Below, piece by piece: positions 1 to 13,689 of a stretch of DNA of 64,000 bases (position 1 is its first letter; each line of letters opens with the position of its first letter). A program made the translations under genes and the position numbers. The DNA comes from Pholis gunnellus (Eukaryota; Chordata; Actinopteri; Perciformes; Pholidae): NCBI GenBank assembly GCA_910591455.2, contig OU342817.1, positions 5,417,915 to 5,481,914 of the forward strand, given 5' to 3'. A model generated the notes under the pieces. It saw only the letters and a program-made list of their open reading frames with translations, searched no databases and was not told the DNA's origin.

Positions 1-45
1 TTACTACTTTTATTTAACCAGATGTGAATGCTTCTTCCACCACTG
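1..45 (-). repeat. terminus of a dispersed hAT-like nonautonomous repeat
   Basis: The stretch ends in CTTCTTCCACCACTG, the reverse complement of a CAGTGGTGGAAG terminus. The same end recurs in this window at 14,844-14,862 and, in the other orientation, at 8,453-8,470. The other end of the family (CAGTGGTGGAAAGTAAC-like) also starts CAGTGGTGGAA, so both ends share a short terminal inverted repeat starting CAGTG, as in hAT elements. The element is cut by the window edge. Class assignment is inference. Confidence 0.55.
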
Positions 46-239
46 TGTGCTGTGTATGCTGGGAAATATCTGTTATTCATATTTATTCAGTTCAAAACAT
101 TTGAACAAAATCTGATCCAGAAACATATGGTTTAGTCAATGGGATGACATGCATCGTTCTAATGAGACATCATCATTTATTAGTTTATTTATTTTTTGTA
201 TTAATAATCAATATCTGCAAAGGAGCTAGTAGTTAAAGC

Positions 240-332
240 TATTGAATAAATTACGTTGAGTGAAAAAAGTACCTCAAAATTGTACTTAAGTACAGTACTT
301 GAGTACATGCACTTAGTTACTTTCCACCACTG
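240..332 (-). repeat. second terminus of the same hAT-like repeat family
   Basis: The sequence is rich in GTACTTAAGTAC-type words and ends in AGTTACTTTCCACCACTG at 332. This is the opposite end of the family seen at 1-45, 8,453, 10,794 and 14,556-14,862. I recognise it as a very common teleost interspersed repeat. Only a partial copy is present. Confidence 0.6.
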
Positions 333-1711
333 GTCAGGTGTTGACTCATAGATAATGTTTTATGTCTAATAATGTCTCATTTGTAAAAGTCTTCTGACTC
401 AAAGCACTTTAAAATACACGTCAACATTCACACATACACACTCATACACTGCCAGCAGAGTCCGCCGTGAAGGTGCCAAACTGCCCAACTAATAGGATCT
501 AATCTAATTATTCACACACACGGCCGCCCCATTATGATGACACATCATTACTGTAGTGTTTTCTCATTATAGATGTTCAGGAGGCCACAGGAGTCAAAAC
601 AAGCAACATTTTCGAGTGACTAAAGGGGTCATTTGGGATTTCTGGCTGAAGATGGAAAAATGGCGTGAAGCACACAAACCCAGGCTCTCTGCAGCCAAAC
701 GCACCGCGACTGGTGCGTCATCAAATTACCATGAGTGTTGCCAGTCTCAATTGTAGGGTAACATAATGAGCGTGCTTTGCCGTAATAACGAATAATTGCG
801 ATTCTAATGGCACGGCATATTTGTCTGCAGCTCTGCGTAGTTTCATCATGCCTCTTATATATATTTATATATATATATATATATTGTTATTCTTTCTGTT
901 GATTCCAGTTTATCAGGATCCAGAGACATTCATGTATTCACATGAGACAGTAAGTGTCATGAAACATTACAGTGGCTGTATGAGCCTGTGATTACATTCA
1001 TCCCTCTGCAGAACCACTATCATCAGCCGATTCTCCATTGTTCAAGCGCAAATGATGAGCGAGACACTTGAGCAAGAGTTTGTCAGTTGATACTTGCCTC
1101 CAGCTAGCTGTGACAGTGAATCGCCCATGACTGGAGCACAATTAGCTGCAGCAGCAGGGCGCCGATCTTAACAATGCTGTTGTTTTCCTCCTGCTGTTGC
1201 GGTTCAGTTTTATGGCCGTGCAGAGTGCACGTTTTCACCTCTTGTTCTGCATTTACAAGGTACGGAGTTGGTGAAGGCGTGATGTAAGGAGTGAAGAGAG
1301 GCTATTAAATATTTAGCACATTTATTATTTAGTGTAGTTTGGCTTTTGGCAGCGTGCGTCACCTTCTGGAAGACAAAATGAACTATATGATGAACTTCAT
1401 CGTATGCTTTCAAAGTCAGGTGTCGGGTTCATGAATGCAACGAGGCTGCAGACAACTGACATGAGCAGCTAGGGGAGGAAATGAAATGGCATGCTGAGGT
1501 GACCTGTGCCAGCTTGTGGTTGGACCTGTGAGTGCGTGTGTTGCCGGGTAGAATCGGCGCACTCAGGGCCGAGAGTTGAAAGGGCGAGGGAGGTGGTGGC
1601 AGGAGTGCGGCGCGGAGCAGTCAAGGATAGACCTCCAGTGTTTGTTGAGGGAGGGAGGCCGGCCAGCTCGGGTTCTGGGGGGACTGTGGGGCTCGTGGGC
1701 TGGCTCGAGGA
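333..1711. other. noncoding stretch, no gene seen
   Basis: Short open frames here have no recognisable domain and no exon-like splice pairs. A TA-rich microsatellite lies at about 855-884. Nothing else can be supported. Confidence 0.5.
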
Positions 1712-1738
1712 GGGGGGGGGGGGGGGGGGGGGGGGGGG
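1712..1738. repeat. poly(G) run, 27 bases, followed by a GGT-rich tract
   Basis: An uninterrupted run of 27 G is followed to about 1,765 by GGTGGTGGCGGTGGCGGG-like sequence. The open frames crossing it are polyglycine or polyproline artefacts of the repeat. The run can form G-quadruplexes and is a likely site of sequencing-length error. Confidence 0.9.
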
Positions 1739-2031
1739 TGGGGGTGGTGGTGGCGGTGGCGGGCAGGAGGGTTTTCTAACCAGGAGACTGTAACTCATTG
1801 TAGCCTGACTCCACTGGCTTGGGTGGCAAAGATCGTGAAGTCCTGGACATTCATCAACCTGCCGAGGAGGGCCGACTGACTGGAGCCAGGGTCTGTTTTC
1901 TTCCCCCCTTCTTCTACCTCTCACCGTGTCAATGGGATCCAGTGCGACTGTGCCGAGGCAGCCGCCCTGAGGAGACAGACCCGGGTCAGTGCAAATAATC
2001 AGCCCTCTGACGCCTTGCCTCGTTACTGGGC

Positions 2032-2046
2032 GGGGGGGGGGGGGGG
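2032..2046. repeat. poly(G) run, 15 bases
   Basis: Fifteen consecutive G. It is the second long G run within 350 bp and lies in an otherwise unremarkable GC-rich patch (about 1,460-2,110). No gene is supported here. Confidence 0.85.
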
Positions 2047-2798
2047 ACCCAGAGTTGAGTGTGGGGGATCCCAAAGGAAACCAGCGACTGGGGTCGGGGC
2101 AGTGGGTCTTTCCAAGAGGAAAAGGTCACGGTATGGGCATGCCAACGGAGGGACAACAGACATTACGATACACATCCAGTATGGTTTTTGTTGGACTGGA
2201 TGCATGTACATGTAAAAAAGCGATTCAAAACATGACTACATGGCCAAGAAATCTAAATCTAGCTGGGGAAACAGGATAATTCTCCACTGAAATGATGTCC
2301 ACCGGGTTTCCCATATACATGACGTTCAAGAAATCAGGTTACTGCATAAAGCTGCCTGTAGTTGTACCTATACACTATATGCAATAGAAACAATCGTCTT
2401 GCACTGTGCTAGATGGCTCTAATAAAACTTGGCCACAATCTGTATCCGACTGTTCGATTAGAAAGCTTTGTAGCGTTGGTACTTCTATGCACCAAAAAAA
2501 ACAACCGAAAGGAGGGCAACATGACATGCCAATTCTGCAAAGTAATTTCGATATTTATCAGTAGCATGATGCTAGCTTGTCAGTGCAAAATGTGGCCAGA
2601 TTGGGTGGCTTGAGTAACTTTTGTTTAGTTAGTTGGGCAAAAATAAAATCCGGCTACTTTTTGAATCCTTTAGGTGATTTTCTCCAAAGAAAATACTATT
2701 ATAATTGGGCTACTAGCAGTGTAATCTCGTATTCTGATTTGTTTTCACAGCGGTCACATTGTGAGATCTAAATTTCGAACTCAACTTTGACAACTTTG
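2047..2798. other. noncoding stretch, no gene seen
   Basis: No recognisable protein, RNA gene or clear repeat. Open frames are short and lack domain signals. Confidence 0.45.
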
Positions 2799-3075
2799 TG
2801 CCAACAACATTAATTTAATCTGGATTAGTCCTAATCAGAGTTTAGCAAAACTAGATTTAAAATGAATAAAGTTAATACTAAATCACTGGAGTTTAAAGTG
2901 TTGGTGCAACAGAATTAAATCTAGGCTTAGAGTAAAAAGTTTAGCTTTATTCTTACTTCATTTTAAACTAGTATTAAAGTTTGGTGCAACATGATTCAGA
3001 GTTAAACCATGATCGGCACTACAGATGCAAATGAGCTTCTAGCTAGATCTGGTGCAATTAGTTTTAATTGTGAGC
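2799..3075. repeat. probable foldback/MITE-like element
   Basis: A word near 2,848-2,880 (ACTAGATTTAAAATGAATAA) is mirrored in inverse complement at about 2,940-2,973 (TTCATTTTAAACTAGTATT). The word TTGGTGCAAC or a close variant recurs at about 2,900, 2,980 and 3,048. Inverted arms plus repeated short ends suggest a small foldback DNA element or two nested copies. The exact ends are not clear. Confidence 0.4.
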
Positions 3076-6000
3076 TGCAAAAATAACAGTTTTAAAAATG
3101 AATCCTTGTTTTTGTAACCTAAATCAACTGTTGGTGAACTCGTCTTGCAGAATGATCAGAGATCTTGTTTCTGATTGACGACCGAAGACTTCATCACGTT
3201 TCTCTCACAGTTGTCAACACCCGCAATTGTGAAAAGGCCTAAACCCAGTCATTTGAGTGCATGTAAACATGCTGCTTGTCGTAATAAAGCTTTTAACCAG
3301 GTGACAGTTAAAACAGAAAGTGATCAGTCACCCACTTTCGTTATCGGTGGCTTTCTCGTTCCTCGGGCTGCTCAGTGTGACAGAAACCTGGCTGACCTTC
3401 AGTAACATCAGATGGGCGGAAACCACAGCGAGGATGGAGCTCAAACATCAGTCTGGACATGAGGGCTTCACTCTGTAAGTCATCAGCAGCTTTCCTATGA
3501 CTTGTTCCCAGTGATAATGGCGCTGAGTCAGGGCCTGAGCTCTGAGCATGGGAAAATGTAAAAGGAGGAATGTGCGGGGGAAACACTGTCTGCCCTGATG
3601 GCACTCCAGAGTCTGCTCTGTGTCCTCTCCGAAAAGAGCTTTGTCTCTATTATGACTCAGGCCTCGTGTATTTACATTAATGGAGCGATGTTGTATTAAT
3701 ACTTTGAACATTTTCACATTTTGGTTTTGGCACTTCTGTCTTCTCATGGTCACCAGAATTAACTCATTTTAAAGAGACACACACGGCTCTTGAATCATCT
3801 TTTTGTGTTTTATTTCAAGCCTTGTTGAATCGCCTTATTTGATGAACTCGCAACTTTTCATCAACTTTCTGGATGATTTAATTTTGAGCATGTTGAAATA
3901 CTCCGACTGTGTCCTGCTTCCACACTCTGGTCTCCCTTTTCAGCAGAGGATAAATTTCCCTGCGAAAGTCATCATTTATTCTACTCTTCTGCTCATTTAG
4001 CCAGCTGAGCTCATTATCCCCTTGGACGAGAACATTCAGACATTTGTTGGACCTTTTCATGCTTGTTAACAGCCTCTGTCCCTCGCAACTCATCAGTTTC
4101 AGTTTTGAGTTCTCACTTCCAAATATCCTCCTCTGCTGCCCCCTCTTTTTTTTTTTTCCTCTCCCCTGCAACACCACCCACCTCCACCTCCCCCAAGGCC
4201 TCATGGGAGCTCAGCAGTACAAATTTCCGTTTATACCAGTGGCTGGGGCTGACGACACCGCAGCGCTCTACCCCACAGATTGACGAGCCCTCAGATGCCG
4301 ATTTACTGTACATGGCAGCCACTCTGGAGCCGCCGCACATCTGGAGTGGAGTACGCTTACTGAAAAACAGGGGCCAACCTTGGCCCAAACAAGTGTAGCA
4401 GAGCAAAACCGATGAAAGGCAGGCTCCCCCCCCCCCCCCCCCCGCCCCCCCACCCCTCCACACACACACATCCTCAAACCCCCCTCTTCTCCAGAGCCCA
4501 GATCTCTCAAGCTATTACAAAGACCTTGGAAGGACTGGATTCTGTAAACAAAAACTTGAGAGAGGCATTAAGAGACATGCTGGAGCTAATGATGTGATTG
4601 TTGTGGAGCTGCTGAAATCTCCACTTTGAGAGTGTGACTGTGTGCGTATGTGTGTGTCGCAGCGAGCACAGTCGATTCTTGGAAAAGCAGTGAACCTTCA
4701 GCTTTGACAGTTTGCAACAGGAAATCTTTTAAGAAGAAAATGAAATGAAAATGCGAAGGAGCGATTTGAAATATACACGGATTATGTGTGACACGTTTAT
4801 TTACTTTACATTTCCTGGGAATTCATTTTAGTTTGCTTTTGGGCTTCACACTAAAAATACAGAATTACAGAAAACATAAATAATAAGATGCCTCGGAGGC
4901 TCAGAATTATTTCACAAGCTGACGTGGCATTCAAAAACAAGAAAGCAGTTTGGCTTCCTGCAGGAAACCTGGTGTTTTGTAATTTCGTCTTTTGCAATTC
5001 ACATATGACATTGTTCCCCACAAGAAGGAAAGGTTTCATGAAGCATGGGACCACGCCAAGTCAGGAAAAAGCCACTTTAAAGTGTCAAAAAATCTTCTTT
5101 TTTTAGGATTCTATAAATAATTGTACTTTTGTGTCACAAAACAAGTTTCAAATTCGTTAAATCTCAAAAATTCAAAACCCAAACAGTAAATTCTATATCG
5201 TTGCTATATTATATTCTCATGTGTAAAACCTTCAAACAGGCTCTGTTCAGCGCTCAGAATGTGCTCTACATCCTGCCCGGATTACTCTCAGATCTGGTTG
5301 TTGCCGAGCTGAAACCACAGAGACGGCGTCAGGAGTCTCTCCTGCTCACCATATTGAAAGTGTGTTACTGTGTGTTTTTCAGAGAGTGTCGGCGCGTCTG
5401 CGAGTGTGTGCGAGGTAAAAAGTGTCAAGGAATTCATTGTCTGTTCTCCACCTGTTATTATTCTGGTCCCAATCAACCTGCTAGCCAGTCTGGAGCCAGT
5501 GGCCATCTGGAAACACTGCTCTGTTTATAAACTTGGCAAGGATCAGCACTCCGGGGCTCTGACCTCCCACACAAATCTGGAAACAATTAGAGCAAGACAG
5601 TCTGGCTGATTACTGCAGAAAGGGCCCAGCGTGGATCCCACTGACGGCTGCGGGGACGCCAGACCCTTGTTAGAGAAAATGCAAACTCAGTACTACACAG
5701 AAACCCTGGCACAATTATCGCACAAACACTTACGATTTCAGGCTTGTGTAGCCTTTTCATCTAGTGTCTCTATTTTTGTATTTATGACCTTTTTTTGTTT
5801 GTTTGTTTGTTCTCTCAGACGGATGGAGCGACTCAACCACCCACAAACAAACACAATTTATTGATCTTTTTGCATTGTTCATGGTACGACTGGCACCTCG
5901 CTTTTATTTAAGGAAACGGGCTCCCATAACCTCTGTACACATGTTGACTCATGCAAACTGCCGACGTAAAATCTAAAATTAGAAAAACGCCTTTAATAAA

Positions 6001-8087
6001 AAGAACAATGAGAGGAAAAGAAGTCGGATGATGTTTAGTTTCTTTTAGATCACGATTCGCCTTTTATATTTTGTTCCCATAAATAACCTTAATAAATCTT
6101 AAATTAATTATACACATGCCCTAACAGTGCCTGTGTAATACCAACATGCTTCAGAGCCCGGGATTCAAAGGCAGCTCATTTTGATGACAGCTCAGTAAAG
6201 GGGTTTCCCTTGCGAATAAGCAGGGAGGGACATGGAGGTCACTTTAGATCATGGCGTTATTGATTAGACGTCTGCTTCGCCTCGATCCCTCCAGCCTTCA
6301 CAAAATCAGCTCACAGTCTGTCCTGACGTGCACTTGCGACTCATAATTGACAAGACAAGCGCTTGAGTTAATGCAAACATTTTATTAAATTCTATTTAAA
6401 TTGATTCTATTTATTAGCGTAATTTACCATGCAATGTATTAAAGTGATTTAAAATGTGTGCAAAGAGTTAGAGGAGTCAGTATTGCCTGATATAATGTCA
6501 TTTTAAGTCATTATGTGCCATGACAACATACTTTGTGTCTCAGTGGAGCGGAGCGAGTTAATAGAGAATATAAAAATAAAAAAAAGAACTAGCCTACAAT
6601 GCCATGCGATATTGAGAATTCATGCCGTATATGTTATATTCATTTGTTGATGAAGGGGGTCGTATCAAACTCCAAAGGCGGGAAAGAGAGGCCATCAATC
6701 GAACGATTCAGAGATGTTGGGGTAATTCTCCAATACAGACCCGCCGTCTATTCTGGGAGGATTCGTCCTCTATTTGGACCTCCATTAGCGCGAGTAACAG
6801 AGAAATAACAATCACTATTTGCTCAAGTACCAAAGGGGCAAGTTGGTGGATGATGAGATTCCTCCTGAGTGTGCCAGAATGCAAAATAAACCATCTCCAC
6901 TTTAAATAAACGGCTTGAAAGCAAAGTGCTGATCGGATTTCAAAGTAATCAGGACTTTTAATCGATTTAGAACAGCCTCGATATCGGCGTCAGTGTAGCG
7001 ATCTCCGTGGCTTGACAACGGTGTTCGTCCCGCCCACGGCATTGATTGGCTAATTGTTAGTGAGCTGCTCATTGGCTCGATTACTTTTTAATCGACGGAA
7101 CCGTTTCATGTCACGATGCCAGACGAATCCGTCGATTTATGAGCTTCATGTTTTTAGAATTGTTTACATAATTACATTTTTTGTGTGTATTAAGTGGAGA
7201 AAACCTGCAATACAGCATTTCTTTGCGGGGATGTCGCCACAGACACCTAGTTTGTAATACTGTAAATATATAAATACTTTTAACAGTGGGGCATAGGCTC
7301 AATCACCAGTGTGTTACGTCACTGTTACTGAACAGACATTTATCTAAAGAAAAATGCCTCTTTAATTAAAGCTAACAAAAATGGTTAAATATATCTTTTT
7401 TAAGTATTCCCTCATAGTGATGTTGTTAATTGATATCTGTGCAGTGATCCAGGGTCGATATTAATAAAAATACCCCAAAAAATTAATTAACAGCGCACAT
7501 TTGTCCTGCTAGAAAGGTCTTAATCCTTTCTCACGCTGTATTCAAACCAACAGAAACGCCTCCAAAAAGCCTGATTGTGCAGGGATCTGGTTATTAATAC
7601 CCAGCACGCATTCATCACCAGCAAATATCAAAGCCATACATCAATTAAAACTTACATGATTTACTTTTAGTTGATGGTGTTTGTCCAGCAGTTTGTCTCA
7701 CTGATTACCAGAAAATGATTAACAACTTACATTTTGCCATTAAAACGAGCCCCATAAATGAAGAAGCATGTGGAGTATTGAGCCTAAGATATTGTCCTCT
7801 CTCTTGCTAATGATTAGGAGGATAATGAATCAAGAAGGTAATGTAACGCTAGTTACTTTTAGTATTAAGTATAAACTTGATATTTACTGAATTAAAACTA
7901 CTTTCAGGACATGTTGGTAACATATTACTAAACCATTACATTACGGGTGCACCATGTTGGAACATATTACAACCATTAATCTAATGATGCAAATTATCCC
8001 AATAAAGATGAGAAACACAAGATAATTACAAAATAAATCTTCACAAAAATAAATCTTACAGTAATAATAATGGTGAATAATTGCTCT
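3076..8087. other. intergenic, no gene seen
   Basis: I scanned both strands for recognisable protein segments bounded by splice signals and found none. The longest open frames (about 130 codons near 5,129-5,530) are low-complexity or unremarkable. A C run of 18 bases at 4,426-4,443 is followed by more C and CA repeats. The 7,550-7,850 stretch is homeobox-site-like (TAAT/ATTA rich) and free of simple repeats, so it could be a conserved noncoding element. That is only a guess. Confidence 0.4.
4426..4443. repeat. poly(C) run, 18 bases
   Basis: Eighteen C followed by G, six more C and a short CA tract to about 4,470. The proline-rich and glycine-rich frames across it are artefacts. Confidence 0.85.

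Positions 8088-8125
<38 letters not shown>
8088..8125. repeat. (CT)n microsatellite
   Basis: About 19 CT dinucleotides without interruption. Confidence 0.9.
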
Positions 8126-8128
<3 letters not shown>

Positions 8129-8451
8129 TTCTGCCTCTTGGCCTCCTTGCTTTTCTTTCTCTCACACATTCGGTCTTTTACAAGGATTTATGGTATTCTG
8201 CAGCGCAGAGCATGTGAGTAAAGCAGGAGGGGCTGCTTTTAATTAGCAAAGATTATAGGAAACGGGCCCAAAGCCCAATAGAACATTTCCAGCTGGAAGT
8301 CCAGCCTCTGAGCTCAGCAGCAGTGCAGCTCAGCAGCTATAGTTAAACAAGGAGGGAGACGGAGATTGAATGCAGATACTACATTACATGGTACTTTCCC
8401 ATTGCTGTTTCATTACTTATGTTGTTGGCCGAGCTGCTCCTTTTCTCCCGA

Positions 8452-8690
8452 GGGTGGAAGAAGTATTCAGATTGTTCACTGCAGTTAAAGTACCAATACG
8501 TTAAGTGAAAGGTACTTAAAGTATCAAAGTGCTTGTGCTGCATTAAAGTGGCTCCTGTAACTGATATGTTACATCTTTCATTATTCCTCTTTATACTGGA
8601 TCAATGTAGACGCAGGTGTTTACTGTTGTAGCTGGTTGAGGTGGAGAGAGTGCTTCATATACAGGTAGTTTAGTCCACTGGTGCCCAACA
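8452..8690 (+). repeat. hAT-like dispersed repeat copy
   Basis: It starts GGTGGAAGAAGTATTCAG, the inverse complement of the terminus at 14,844-14,862, and continues through the GTAGCTGGTTGAGGTGGAG segment (about 8,628) that I recognise as internal to this teleost repeat. The copy is diverged and lacks the far terminus. Confidence 0.6.
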
Positions 8691-8694
8691 TACA

Positions 8695-8800
8695 CTATAA
8701 ATAAAGGTGCTAACTAGAACCATATAGGGAACTACGGCGTGTCCCCATATAGGAGAACCCGTTTTAGTTCCTGCTAGAACCTTTTATAAATGAGGTTGAA
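8695..8800. repeat. possible short dispersed repeat (AGAACC-rich)
   Basis: The segment repeats AGAACC/GGTTCT-like words and resembles a common fish element built on tandem AGGTTCTA-type units. The resemblance is from memory and weak. Confidence 0.3.
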
Positions 8801-9099
8801 CCTGAACCCTTCAGGAAGAGGAGTGTAGGGATCCAGCTCCTCCAAAGGGTTACAAAAGAAATCTGAGGGAGGATTAATGTAGACTTTTTTCTGACTTTTC
8901 TCTGATCTTTCTGGAGTTGGGGATGATTTGACTTTTTTGGCTTTTGAGTAGTTGTTTGAATGCAGCTTATTTTGAAGGGGAAATGTCTCTTTGGTGTAAC
9001 TGCGAACAACTCTAAGACATCTAGTCACAGTCTGGCTCTGTGCACTCTGACGTTTTATTAAGACTGGACTGTGTTGCATCTTCAGAAGATGATCAGCAG

Positions 9100-9515
9100 C
9101 TTAATTGAGAATTTTGTGTCTTCTGTCTTCTGTTTTTCCTTGATCATGTTATTCCTTCATGTTTCCTGTTTTATTATGGTACTCACTCCTGCCTTCGTGT
9201 GTTTCCCACCTCCTTGGTTATCTACACCTGCCCTCAATTACTCACCTACCCCTGATTTTGCCATCAGTCTCTCTGTTCTTCTGCTAGATTCTCTTTAGTC
9301 TACCTCTTGCGCTCATCACTTTCCACTCTAGTGCTGTGCTGTGGTTTCTGAACTTTGCTTTTGGGTTTTACCTTTCCCCTGTCTGGATTTGTTTTTCTCT
9401 TCTTGGACTGATTACCTGTATGTGATTATTTCAACTTACCTTGTGTCCTGTGTTTGCTTATTGAGTCTCTGTTCAACCCAGGACTGTTATCAGACACGTG
9501 ACAGGAGGCCTCAAC
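9100..9515. repeat. possible 3' tail of a teleost retroposon
   Basis: A pyrimidine-rich T/C/G stretch has the cadence of the 3' region of a high-copy fish retroposon: CACCTGCCCTCAATTACTC, then TCTGGATTTGTTTTTCTC, then a GTCTCTGTTCAACCC-like end. No coding frame is preserved. Recognition is from memory only. Confidence 0.35.
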
Positions 9516-10793
9516 TGTTTTCTTGTGAGGGCTCAAAAGCCAAACAGATTAGAAACACTTGTTTGATCCTGAACAATGCTGTGTATTTTATTTGTGAAAC
9601 CTTAACCTGAAAAGTACTGTCTTTGTGAAAAAAAGTTCTTATCTTGTAGTTATGACTTCTGAGGTCAACTAACCGGTGATACACTGTATTCTGTCACCTG
9701 ATTAGGAATTTCAACAATATTGCCGCTCCAAATATTAATCATATTTCACTGCATGCTTTATTTGTATCAAACAAAAGAGCTCAACTCAAAATGTCATAGT
9801 ATTTTTTTTAATGGCCGCCGACCCGCAAATCACGCTGTAGAAAATGAACGTCACCAGTCAGCACTCTCCTGTGATTCAGCCCAAAGATTTACTCAGCATT
9901 TCTGAATATCATGCTTTTATTTTTTTACTAAAGCTTGGCAGTATTATATGCAATGTTGACGTATAACAACGTTACACTCAGAGACTTATCTCAAACCTAG
10001 GAGGAAATAAAGGCATCTGCAATATGCTCCTCAAATGTGGTGGTGAGGAACGACACACAAACATAAAATGGTAATACTAATAGTACAGTACCAGAGTAAA
10101 TGTATTTCCTGAATCCTATACACACAGATTAAACACATCAGCTACAGCACTACAGTCTATACACACAGCATATCCCAACGTAAAATGTCATAAACATTTT
10201 TCAAAAGCAGTTTTAATGTCAAGTGACTTATGAATCACTGCCTCTTTGCTATTGTGACATAGATTCAGAAGTTGGTTTTAGCTCGGTGAGTCATCTCAGC
10301 GCTGCAGTAATCACTTCCTCCGACAACCAACCTTTCAAACCCCTAAATATCTACAGAGTCTGCAGTGTGATCAGCGATCAGTTATTCCCACTTGGTCATA
10401 TGCCTCCTCTAAAATTAGACACCATGCTCCTGCTTAGGAAATTAAAGCCGCCTTGAGAGCGGCAGCCACGTTTGGTCTCATGGTGCAGCGGAGGGCTTGT
10501 GCCGTGTCATGCCAACCTTCTCCTTTTTGGAAACTATGAGTGTGGAACAGAAGAAAAAAAAAAAAAAAAAAAGAGTGAAAACAGGATCCTGACCGGGCAG
10601 CGCATGGAGCTGGTGTATTTTTGAGGTAGCAGAGGAAGAGCGAGGGCAGTGTCCTTCCTGGTGTTCTACAGCTTCCTGTACAAACTGGAATTTGATTCAG
10701 AGCAGCATGTTACATTCACACCCAATGCCATTGTTTCTCTGACCAATTTCTCTTTGGAGATTTGCCTCTGCTGACAACACAACACTCCTCAAT
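9516..10793. other. intergenic, nothing seen
   Basis: No recognisable gene. An A run lies at about 10,553-10,571. Confidence 0.4.
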
Positions 10794-10944
10794 AGTGGTG
10801 AAATGTAACCTAATGCATTCACTCATGTATTTCCATGTTATGCGACTTTATCCTTGTACTCCATTGCATTTCAGAGGGGATTATGCATTTCACTCCGCTA
10901 CATTTGTTTAACAGCTACAGTTGCTCATTTATTTGCAGATTAAA
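10794..10944 (+). repeat. hAT-like dispersed repeat copy, internally deleted
   Basis: It begins AGTGGTGAAATGTAAC and continues with TGTACTCCATTGCATTTCAG and TTTACAGCT/GCAGATTAAAG-type segments, in the order I know for this repeat. The inverse-complement copy at 14,556-14,675 shares the CATTTCAGA(A/G)GG core. A piece of the 5' part is missing. Confidence 0.6.
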
Positions 10945-13689
10945 GGCTCTGCACGGCCACACAGGTGTTTTCAAGGACTCTGGCTGATTAGGCCTCTGGT
11001 CAGGTGTAATGCTGCGTTTCTCTTACCTTGGAGGTCTTTGCCGGTAATGATGTCACACTTGAGTTGACTGCGTTCCAGTACAACAAGTCGGAAAGCTTAA
11101 TGGGGTTTACTCCAGCCAGGTTAGCCATTGTAATACCTGGCGATACCAGTTGACAGCACTTTACGCCAGTATTTTGTGCACACAAACACACAAACACTGA
11201 AGCAACATGCCCACAGATAAGACGCTGGACAGTACTGTATCTATGACTGATTTAATTTAATTAAAAACATTTTTTTGCTGTTGCTGTAACCACCTTGGAT
11301 TTTGAGGTTGTGGTTGGTAATGTTCGTTTGACTTCCAAGTCGTAAGTCATTAGTTGGGTTAAGCCATTATTGGAATAACGTGACATCACCAAGCTATAGG
11401 GATGATAACAGGATAAATTATCCTTCTTAAAGAGGAACTCCATCCATTTTACACATCAAAGTCTGTTTACAGGTTGTGGGAAGTATGTGACTAAAATTGC
11501 AAGCCTTTTTGTGTCTCCAGTTATGTCGGTTGTTGTTAAAGACTACAAGGTTGAAAATGAAATCTGGGGATGTTGAGTTGGAAAGAAGAGAGGTTACCAG
11601 ACCTCCGTAGCTCCTCATCTCTGCTGGAGGCTAGCAGCTGGAGGCTACATGAACCGCAATTAGCATAACACATCTGAATCTCTGACCCAGGCACCTGATT
11701 TTGAACAAGGAAGATGACTGTGTGCAATAAAAAATAGACGATATCTCTGGTTCTGTTGCATACATTTTAATTAATCATTTTGTTAAACTGTCAGACAGTG
11801 TGAAAGGAGTGAAATGCTAAATCAGTGGAGTAGGTACAACAAAACCAAAAGAAGGGTGAGCAAGATGTCAATCAAGAGCAGCTGCACACGCCCACGCTGC
11901 CCTGGGAGGAGGTCTAATTAGGCAAGTGAAAACACCTGTGTGAATGGACTTAAGGTAAAGTCACTAATAAACTTCTGTTTCACGGATATTCACTCAGTTT
12001 CCCCTTTCATTAATAATGAAACCCAAAGACGGACAAATTCAGGCCCGTTTCCTGTTTCGCTGTGATCTCCCGCCGGCTCTGACGGACCCACAGGTCAGTG
12101 TTTACCGATATTAAACTTTGACCGAGCGGATGTGCTCTGGCAGCCAACAGCGAGGCTGATACACAATGTAAGTACATTATTATTACATTGGATCTGGCTA
12201 CTTCCTCCACCAGTGTTTCTGACTAATCCTCCTCCTCTTCAGATAATCACCATCACTAACAACCATGTGAATCATTGCGCGTGGCACTCGTGCACTCGTA
12301 CACCACATGCAGCAGCGTGAGGACAGATCTGTCAGGTTCCATGTGACATGTCATCAGTAAGCTGCCACGCTCATCAGTATCACACAGAGTCGCTAAACAC
12401 ATCACAGCCGTGGTTGTGGGGGGATAGCGCTTAATTAAAATGCTTGTTTTCGTCTCTAATAAGCAAACCTCTGCAGAATTCAGACAAGTTTCCCACATCA
12501 ATTTTACCTTTTTTCTCACTAACATGCCGCTCTGACCAACCAAATATCTCTGTGTGTGTGTGTGTGTGTATAAACAACACATGCTCATTAGAGTGAATGA
12601 ACACACCTGTCTATTTGGGGTTCAAGCCTTCCCTGCAGGTGATGATGCACTGCTGCTCTGCTCCAGCTGGTGGCAACAGGCCCTTATTTCATCAGGTGCA
12701 ACAACCACCTTGAGACTCCTACGCCCTGCAGGTCTATCTGGAAAGCTATTTAGTTGGCTATAGGTAATATGATAAACACCTATAACCCAACAAGTCGAGA
12801 TAAAAACGTTAAATGTCTCTTTGTGCATACGTTTTGGGCATTTCATCGGCTTCAAGCTGTTTGGCTCTGAAAAAAGGCCCTGCATTAGGTTACTGTAATA
12901 AGGTCGATTCATTTATTTAACCACAGTTTAGTGAGATGAAAGAGCCTCACTACAGCAATTCTGCACACACTGTCTGATCAAAGATGTTTAATTCTGGCAT
13001 TGGCGCATTTTAAATTTAGTTTTTTGTTAAACTTACTGCCTTTTTTGTTCAACAAACAATTCAATTTTTAACAGGCAATCTTAGTGAATGCGTCACTACT
13101 GGGCTTGGACTTAAATGACACCCGTCTGCAAACAATTGCTGAAATTCGTCCAGTCACTTCACGTTTGAAGCAGGTCTGACGTTCTGCTGGAAATCCTCCA
13201 CTCAGTGGGTTTGCGTCATTCGGATTGGACAAGCTGCAGCAGCTTTGTTTGACGTGCAGCATCCAGGATTTTCACTGTGAACAGACTGAAAGGATTTATT
13301 CCTCCAATTCATCCATTAAATACTAGTTCTGCTGAAAGTACTTATTTGCAACACAGCATGCAGAGCATTATTTTGATGCTGGTTTTAAAATTCTGTATAT
13401 GAAACACAGTGTTACTACAAATGTTTCCTCAAATAATGCACTAATGAAGAGAAATATTCTTTATATTATACTTTATCTTAAAACCTCTATCCCACGTTAT
13501 TCTTCCAAAACAATGCACTTTTTCACTCCTACACATCCACCTGACAGCTGTACTGGTTACTTTGAAGATGAACATTTTATGTACAAAATATCCGATCACT
13601 TTGAATGGATGTCATTTATTTTTCGATGCCCAACAGTAGAGAGAATTTCTAACACGAGCGATCAGTGTGCCCGTAGAAGCCCCTGTGGT
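10945..13689. other. intergenic, possible old repeats, no gene seen
   Basis: The 10,985-11,760 part has a repeat-like feel (GCTAGCAGCTGGAGGCTA and similar), but I could not pair it with another copy in the window. A (TG)n tract lies at about 12,550-12,568. No coding exon recognised. Confidence 0.35.

Noticed and set aside
1469..2074. 201-codon minus-strand open frame with a proline run
   Set aside because: The length is created by the poly(G/C) tract, and the translation on both strands is low-complexity.
5129..5530. 133-codon open frame on the plus strand
   Set aside because: No similarity to a known family and no exon boundaries or supporting context.
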